From Nitrospira sp. (lineage in GTDB: Bacteria; Nitrospirota; Thermodesulfovibrionia; Thermodesulfovibrionales; SM23-35), in NCBI GenBank assembly GCA_016873575.1, contig VGWY01000107.1, positions 1-8,903 of the forward strand: DNA of 8,903 nt, written 5' to 3'. Positions 5,820-8,903 of the stretch are shown here, in pieces (position 1 is the first letter of the stretch; the number at the start of each line of letters is the position of its first letter). The notes under the pieces are model-generated. The model had not been told where the DNA came from and searched no databases. It saw only the letters and a program-made list of their open reading frames with translations. Both the position numbers and the translations under genes were made by a program.

Positions 5820-8177
5820 TTACCTCGTCATATTTATTGCTTGTTCTAATGCTTCAATCTTCATTGATAAATCCTTAAGAGCCGTTCTTAACTCCTGATT
5901 CTCGGATTTCAATTTGTCATTCTCTGTTTTTAGACCCCTGATGGCTTCAACAGTTAAGGCTTCAAAACCTCTGAATGTAAGGTCTTTATACCCCCTGCTG
6001 TCTGTTCCAACCCACTGTGGGAACACCATCTCCACTTCCTGGGCTATCATTCCCATCTGTAAACCGGGCAATAGTACTGCCCTTCCAGGTTCAATCCACT
6101 CATACTCGACCCCGCGAAGATTGAGCATATTCTCAAGGGCGTTTTCGAGAGGTTTAACATTTTTCTTTAAGCGTATGTCAGAGCTGTCTGTCCAGCTCCC
6201 GCCGCCCGGTTTTGCAGCAGAACCGTTGACATGCAACTGCCATCCCGGTGTCTGTGTATTAATGCCAACATTCACTGCATAGTCCCCTGTTCCGCCTAAT
6301 ACAAGGCTGTTGCTTTGGCTGACCAATGACATATATCCGATAGCGGTTGCATTTGTGAGCTGGGTAGATGTCCCAGGGCCTGAGAAGGCACCGATAAAGG
6401 TGTTGTTTGAGCCGGTTGTGTTTGCATTATTAAAGTTATCAGTATCTCCTGCATTATAGCCTAATGCAGTGTTGTGGAAACCTGTGGTATTTGAGTAAAA
6501 GGCACTCTCACCACTGGCGGTGTTTGCGTAGCCTGAGGTATTTGAGTAAAGGGCACTGTCACCACAGGCGGTGTTTGCGGATCCTGTAGTGTTTTTGTGA
6601 AGGGCATTTGTACCACTGGCGGTATTGGCAATGCCTGTAGTGTTTGAGAAAAGGGCTTCTCCACCACTGGCGGTGTTGTAGAAACCAATAGTGTTTGAGA
6701 AGAGGGCATTTGTACCACTGGCGGTGTTGAAACTGCCTGTAGTGTTTGAGAAAAGGGCATACCTACCACTGGCTGTATTGGATTGGCCTGTAGTGTTTGA
6801 GAAAAGGGCTTGCACCCCGACACCCGTGTTCGAGTTTCCAGTCATACTTAGATTACCGGCATTTTTTCCAGCAAAAAAGTTTGTGGTGCCATAGCTGTGA
6901 ATAAATCTGTCAGACCCCACCTTGATAATCCCAGTCGTTGCTGTTGTAACAGGGAGCTTAAGATTTTCCGAAATCGCAAGCTCTCCTGCAAAAGATGCTA
7001 CGGTCAATGACCCTGTAATATTTACATTCCCATCAAAATACCCTGCATACCCTGTCCCGTTCGTCTTGGCATAAAGTGCATAATTAGCATTACTTACATT
7101 ACTAATCTCAAAATGTCCTGCCCTTCCAGTGCCTGCATTATACCCATATACTGCATATCCCTTTCCATTTGTCTCTGCACGAAGGGCAGATCTCGTGCTT
7201 AATGCATTATTTATCTGAAAATATCCGGCAATGCCTGTCCCTGTATTGTAGGCATATACAGTATCTCCACTGCCATTTGTCTCTGCACGAAGGGCAGAAC
7301 TTGAGTTTGAGGCATTCTGTATCTTAAAGTTACCAGCCCTACCTGTGCCTGTCGTATATCCGTATATTGCATCTCCACTGCCATTTGTGTACCCGTACAT
7401 GGCATTCCCTTTCCCGTTCGTCTCTGCCCGGACTGCAGAGCTGGTGCTCAGGGTATTATTAATCTGAAAATACCCTCCAATGCCAGTGCCTGTATTATAC
7501 CCATATACTGCATATCCCTTTCCATTTGTCTCTGCACGAAGGGCAGATCTCGTGCTTAATGCATTATTTATCTGAAAATATCCGGCAATGCCTGTCCCTG
7601 TATGATTGACTGTCAGGCTACCTGTCATGGTATCACCTGTTGCATTGACATAGACTGCATCATGGGTATGATCACCCCTTGTTGCCTGATTCGTTCCTGT
7701 TCCGAAATTGACATTCAGTGTGACATCTCCACTATCACCTCCGCCTGTCAACCCTGTGCCTGCTATTACCTTTGTGATATCACCACTGCTGGTTGTTGTA
7801 TCACTCCATAATGCATAGGGAACTACGCCAAACCTGTCCCTTGTCCCTACTACTTCCCATATTGAACCATTGAGCCTCTCTACCTGCACCCATAACTGCT
7901 TATTCAGAAAGTCTGCACTGTTCAGAGGAGTTACACTGCCAAGATTATGATTGATGACCCCGCCTTCCACATATATGTTGTTTTTCTCCTCTGACCATAC
8001 CGATGCACCCCCTGTCTCTGCATCATACAAACTGAACCTGAATGTGTAAGTGTCATTTGAAAGTGCTGTTGTCTTGCTGTAGTAAATTTCTTTGATGACT
8101 GGTAGGCTCCATGCTGAGGTGACCGATGTGCATACACATAACAGAATACCTATAAATACCCATGCCCTTTTTTTCAT
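5820..8177 (-). CDS. Exported repeat-rich fibre protein with C-terminal peptidase S74 (endosialidase-type chaperone) domain
   Basis: This protein has 785 residues. Residues 1-24 are a signal peptide (MKKR, hydrophobic core, TSVTSAWS). Residues 27-128 match a module frequent before such fibres (FRFSLYDAETGG...VWSEE...LWVQVE...VVPYALWSD). GTGLTGGGDSGDVTLNV and DHTHDAVYVNATGDTMTGSLTV (about 140-190) are phage-tail-fibre-like. Five 36-residue repeats (193-383) and seven 17-residue repeats (457-575) follow. The S74 domain starts near SSDIRLKKNV; Ser666 and Lys671 fit the family's self-cleaving Ser-Lys dyad, and IAQEV and FEALTVEAI are typical. Residues 749-781 form a coiled coil. S74 domains trimerise beta-helical fibres and then cleave themselves off, so a trimeric cell-surface fibre is inferred. 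The ATG at 8177 has AAGGGGG 5 nt upstream; the in-frame ATG at 8222 lacks a good site. Ligand unknown. Confidence 0.92.
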   Translation of the reverse strand: MKKRAWVFIGILLCVCTSVTSAWSLPVIKEIYYSKTTALSNDTYTFRFSLYDAETGGASVWSEEKNNIYVEGGVINHNLGSVTPLNSADFLNKQLWVQVERLNGSIWEVVGTRDRFGVVPYALWSDTTTSSGDITKVIAGTGLTGGGDSGDVTLNVNFGTGTNQATRGDHTHDAVYVNATGDTMTGSLTVNHTGTGIAGYFQINNALSTRSALRAETNGKGYAVYGYNTGTGIGGYFQINNTLSTSSAVRAETNGKGNAMYGYTNGSGDAIYGYTTGTGRAGNFKIQNASNSSSALRAETNGSGDTVYAYNTGTGIAGYFQINNALSTRSALRAETNGKGYAVYGYNAGTGRAGHFEISNVSNANYALYAKTNGTGYAGYFDGNVNITGSLTVASFAGELAISENLKLPVTTATTGIIKVGSDRFIHSYGTTNFFAGKNAGNLSMTGNSNTGVGVQALFSNTTGQSNTASGRYALFSNTTGSFNTASGTNALFSNTIGFYNTASGGEALFSNTTGIANTASGTNALHKNTTGSANTACGDSALYSNTSGYANTASGESAFYSNTTGFHNTALGYNAGDTDNFNNANTTGSNNTFIGAFSGPGTSTQLTNATAIGYMSLVSQSNSLVLGGTGDYAVNVGINTQTPGWQLHVNGSAAKPGGGSWTDSSDIRLKKNVKPLENALENMLNLRGVEYEWIEPGRAVLLPGLQMGMIAQEVEMVFPQWVGTDSRGYKDLTFRGFEALTVEAIRGLKTENDKLKSENQELRTALKDLSMKIEALEQAINMTR
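6453..6809 (-). repeat. Seven 17-residue (51-bp) YadA-head-like repeats in the fibre gene
   Basis: Residues 457-575 are seven uninterrupted 17-residue units of consensus A-L-F-S-N-T-T-G-x-x-N-T-A-S-G-x-x. One degenerate unit precedes them (GNLSMTGNSNTGVGVQ). The NTASG core resembles head repeats of trimeric autotransporters, which stack as left-handed parallel beta-rolls. Every unit has an N-x-T/S sequon (NTT, NTI or NTS). One unit has Cys539 (NTACG), a lone departure. DNA units stay similar, for example TGTAGTGTTTGAGAAAAGGG recurs on the + strand, which suggests expansion by slippage or unequal recombination. Confidence 0.9.
7029..7601 (-). repeat. Five 36-residue (108-bp) repeats in the fibre gene
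   Basis: Residues 193-383 contain five units starting TGTG or AGTG, then a GYFQI-like strand, a variable NNALSTRSAL stretch, RAETNG and a closing YGYN. The second unit carries an 11-residue insertion (TNGSGDAIYGY), itself a copy of the unit's end. The fifth is the most diverged and ends in YFDGNVNITGSLTV, leading out of the array. Confidence 0.9.
7137..7246. repeat. 110-bp exact direct duplication, copy A
   Basis: This segment is identical, base for base by eye, to 7494-7603. The offset of 357 bp equals 119 codons, so the reading frame is kept. It encodes the fourth 36-residue unit of the fibre. Confidence 0.85.
7494..7603. repeat. 110-bp exact direct duplication, copy B
   Basis: This is the partner of 7137-7246 and encodes the first 36-residue unit. 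The units between the two copies are clearly diverged, so identity here points to a recent duplication or gene conversion rather than selection on protein alone. Confidence 0.85.
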
Positions 8178-8182
8178 ACTTA

Positions 8183-8189
8183 CCCCCTT
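8183..8189 (-). promoter_or_regulatory. Ribosome binding site deciding the fibre-gene start
   Basis: On the - strand AAGGGGG lies 5 nt before the ATG at 8177. The alternative in-frame ATG at 8222 is preceded only by AACAAAAG and would put 15 polar residues in front of a normal signal peptide, so 8177 is preferred. Confidence 0.75.
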
Positions 8190-8285
8190 TTTATGAGATG
8201 TAATAAAAATTCTTGAATCCATCTTTTGTTTTGATGATACATCACCCCTCTTTATCTCTAATGCATAAGTGCTTTGACAGTAAAA

Positions 8286-8314
8286 AAGGTAGCATTACTT
8301 AATAAGGTTGTCAA
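8286..8314 (-). promoter_or_regulatory. Candidate sigma-70-type promoter of the fibre gene
   Basis: On the - strand a perfect TTGACA (8314-8309) is followed after 17 bp by TACCTT (8291-8286), a poor -10. Transcription would begin near 8279, leaving a leader of about 100 nt. The weak -10 fits dependence on an activator, and two tandem repeats lie just upstream. An alternative weaker pair is CTGTCA (8280-8275) with GATAAA (8256-8251). Confidence 0.4.
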
Positions 8315-8315
8315 G

Positions 8316-8344
8316 GTAAAAGTCCCCTGTGTAAAAGTCCCCTG
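8316..8344. repeat. Two tandem 14-bp direct repeats upstream of the fibre promoter
   Basis: GTAAAAGTCCCCTG occurs at 8316-8329 and again at 8331-8344, separated by one base (15-bp period). Read on the - strand, CAGGGGACTTTTAC repeats twice and ends 1 bp before the TTGACA element. This placement suits binding of an activator or repressor dimer, but the regulator is unknown. Confidence 0.6.
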
Positions 8345-8365
8345 AAATAAGCATGGGTTAAATAG

Positions 8366-8394
8366 TTGTCATTTCACAATTGAATATGTATGAA
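8366..8394 (+). promoter_or_regulatory. Candidate + strand promoter
   Basis: TTGTCA (8366-8371) and TATGAA (8389-8394) are 17 bp apart, matching consensus at 5/6 and 4/6 positions. No + strand gene follows; transcription would begin near 8401 and run into the hairpin at 8433-8477. Such matches arise by chance in A/T-rich DNA. Confidence 0.3.
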
Positions 8395-8432
8395 TTCCTG
8401 CAGTTGTCAAAGGGGTTTTCATAGCAGAAAAG

Positions 8433-8477
8433 AAGAAGGCAACAGTTTCTTCGGGGATCAAGTTTCTCTGCCTTTTT
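8433..8477. terminator. Hairpin with flanking A and T runs, possible bidirectional terminator
   Basis: AAGAAGGCA (8433-8441) pairs with TGCCTTTTT (8469-8477), nine pairs with one G-T wobble, around a 27-nt loop. On the + strand the stem ends in five T. On the - strand it begins right after the stop of the small membrane-peptide ORF at 8479 and ends in a CTTCTTTTC tract. The large loop makes it weaker than a classical terminator. Confidence 0.4.
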
Positions 8478-8478
8478 A

Positions 8479-8571
8479 TTATTTCTTTGCAGCTTTTCCT
8501 ATTCTTTTTTTTATCTTAGGTAATACAACAAAGAGAATAATTATTATTGTAACTATGATCAATACTTCCAA
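8479..8571 (-). CDS. Short ORF for a TatA-like small membrane peptide (possible gene remnant)
   Basis: Reading from a TTG at 8571 gives 30 residues, LEVLIIVTIIIILFVV then LPKIKKRIGKAAKK and TAA. The frame extends 5 codons further up (KEQKV) before an in-frame TGA at 8589, so no ATG is available. One hydrophobic helix is followed by LPKI and a basic amphipathic tail, as in TatA/TatE proteins (helix, F-G, LPEI, basic helix), but it lacks their full length. AAAGGA lies about 11 nt before the TTG, so translation is possible though weak. A hairpin follows the stop at once. It could be a real small membrane protein, the 3' part of a broken gene, or chance. Confidence 0.3.
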   Translation of the reverse strand: MEVLIIVTIIIILFVVLPKIKKRIGKAAKK

Positions 8572-8603
8572 AACTTTTTGTTCCTTTCATACCTCAGAAT
8601 TAC

Positions 8604-8707
8604 ATGAATGCTGGCTTAAAGCTCCGACTTTCAGTCGGGGATGAAAGCCAGCTTTATAAAAAAATTTCCTTACATGGAAGCCCCGACTTTTAGTCGGGGA
8701 GCTTCAC
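8604..8707. mobile_element. Candidate IS200/IS605-derived mini-element (two subterminal hairpins, no transposase)
   Basis: Two hairpins with related cores lie 25 bp apart. The left (8610-8652) has arms GCTGGCTT and AAGCCAGC around CCGACT-TTC-AGTCGG. The right (8677-8705) is GAAG, CCCCGACT-TTT-AGTCGGGG, AG, CTTC, directly followed by AC. The right one closely resembles the right end of IS200/IS605 or IS1341-type (TnpB) elements, which often finish in a hairpin and TTCAC. Both hairpins are preceded by TTACATG (8600, 8670); TTAC is a known IS608-type target. No tnpA or tnpB is present, so this would be a MITE- or PATE-like derivative or a solo end. Confidence 0.45.
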
Positions 8708-8712
8708 TTTTT
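8677..8712 (+). terminator. GC-rich hairpin followed by five T (+ strand)
   Basis: The 8-bp CCCCGACT/AGTCGGGG stem with a TTT loop, extended by GAAG/CTTC, is followed by AC and TTTTT (8708-8712). It would work as an intrinsic terminator on the + strand whatever its origin. It coincides with the right end of the candidate mini-element. Confidence 0.4.
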
Positions 8713-8742
8713 CTGGTATCCCAATTTTTTTGTTCATAACAG

Positions 8743-8748
8743 TCCTCC
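8743..8748 (-). promoter_or_regulatory. Orphan strong Shine-Dalgarno site
   Basis: GGAGGA on the - strand sits 5 nt before ATG at 8737, yet the frame stops after 15 codons. A site this good with no gene behind it is the main hint that a coding sequence was cut. Confidence 0.5.
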
Positions 8749-8810
8749 ATATAGTTTGATAGTCATTCACATAGTTAAAAAGAAGTGCATAAGTAAGGCA
8801 TCATTATTGA

Positions 8811-8887
8811 AAAATCTCCCCTTGCCCCTCTTTGCCAAAGAGGGGTACATTGCCTCCCTTTAGCAAAGGGAGGTGAGGAGGGATTTT
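8811..8887. repeat. Three-way-junction REP-like repeat
   Basis: Two perfect 9-bp hairpins, CCCCTCTTT/AAAGAGGGG (8825-8845, loop GCC) and CCTCCCTTT/AAAGGGAGG (8853-8873, loop AGC), are enclosed by an outer stem. The outer stem pairs AAAATCTCCCC (8811-8821) with GGAGGGATTTT (8877-8887), with one mismatch and one wobble. The folded form is a cloverleaf-like junction. Units with 'CCCTTT-GCAAAGGG' arms are dispersed in many genomes. It differs in sequence from the 1112-1198 repeat. Confidence 0.75.
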
Positions 8888-8903
8888 ATAATCAATGTCT
8901 TCA

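Larger units (their letters stand above)
8479..8737 (-). pseudogene. Possible small membrane-protein gene interrupted by a mini-element
   Basis: On the - strand GGAGGA (8748-8743) stands 5 nt before ATG at 8737, an excellent initiation site, but the frame MNKKIGIPEKVKLPD stops after 15 codons inside the hairpin element. If 8604-8707 is removed, the same frame continues as VILRYERNKK towards the membrane ORF at 8571. One extra A in the A5 run at 8575-8579 would then join it to VLEVLIIV and give an intact protein of about 53 residues. This is a reconstruction: it needs both excision and one frameshift. The alternative is a free-standing 15-codon peptide ahead of a hairpin. Confidence 0.25.

Noticed and set aside
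6461..6823. 120-codon - strand frame rich in PFSQTLQ and PPVV repeats
   Set aside because: It is a shifted frame of the 51-bp repeat array; a period divisible by three keeps the shadow frame open. No start signal.
6453..7601. Regular repeats as a possible CRISPR array
   Set aside because: The repeats are in-frame coding units of 51 and 108 bp inside one long gene, without unique spacers between identical repeats.
8178..8222. Start of the fibre gene at the upstream in-frame ATG (8222)
   Set aside because: It would add 15 polar residues before a standard signal peptide and lacks a good ribosome site, while 8177 has one.
8390..8644. 84-codon + strand open frame with a hydrophobic middle
   Set aside because: No Shine-Dalgarno before the ATG, it runs through the hairpin of the candidate mini-element, and its hydrophobic part is the antisense of the A/T-rich - strand segment.

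Overview
The window suggests an environmental Gram-negative bacterium. It carries envelope-spanning efflux pumps with TolC-type outer-membrane channels, has a base composition of about 40-45% G+C by eye, uses ATG/GTG starts with good Shine-Dalgarno sites, and holds REP-like double-hairpin repeats of a kind common in Nitrospirota and Desulfobacterota-type genomes. The phylum is an inference of low confidence.

Left two thirds (1-5625, + strand) is an efflux cluster. It holds the 3' end of an RND (HAE1/MdtB-C-like) pump, a 174-bp gap with a REP-like repeat, and then a tightly packed operon: TolC-like outer-membrane channel, MacA-like periplasmic adaptor, MacB-type ATPase and MacB-type permease. 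The last four genes overlap by 4 bp or sit 1 bp apart. Together they encode a complete tripartite ABC exporter. The TolC channel may also serve the RND pump. The ATPase has an unusual LSDGQ signature in place of LSGGQ.

The gap at 5626-5819 separates convergent genes and may hold a 42-codon ORF that overlaps the permease stop. On the - strand, 5820-8177 encodes a 785-residue exported fibre-like protein: signal peptide, a conserved N-terminal domain, five 36-residue repeats, seven 17-residue YadA-head-like repeats, a C-terminal peptidase S74 (endosialidase-type chaperone) domain with a candidate Ser-Lys dyad, and a terminal coiled coil. Two of the 36-residue repeats share an exact 110-bp DNA duplication. 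Upstream, a TTGACA-type promoter is abutted by two 15-bp tandem repeats that look like a regulator site.

The right end (about 8350-8903) has no conventional gene but is rich in structure. It holds a candidate + strand promoter and hairpin that could make a small RNA, a short - strand ORF for a TatA-like membrane peptide, two related hairpins that look like an IS200/IS605-derived mini-element, a strong Shine-Dalgarno and ATG on the - strand just outside that element (possibly the severed start of the small membrane-protein gene), and a three-way-junction REP-like repeat. This right end is the least ordinary part of the window; the rest is a recognisable efflux operon and a surface-fibre gene.
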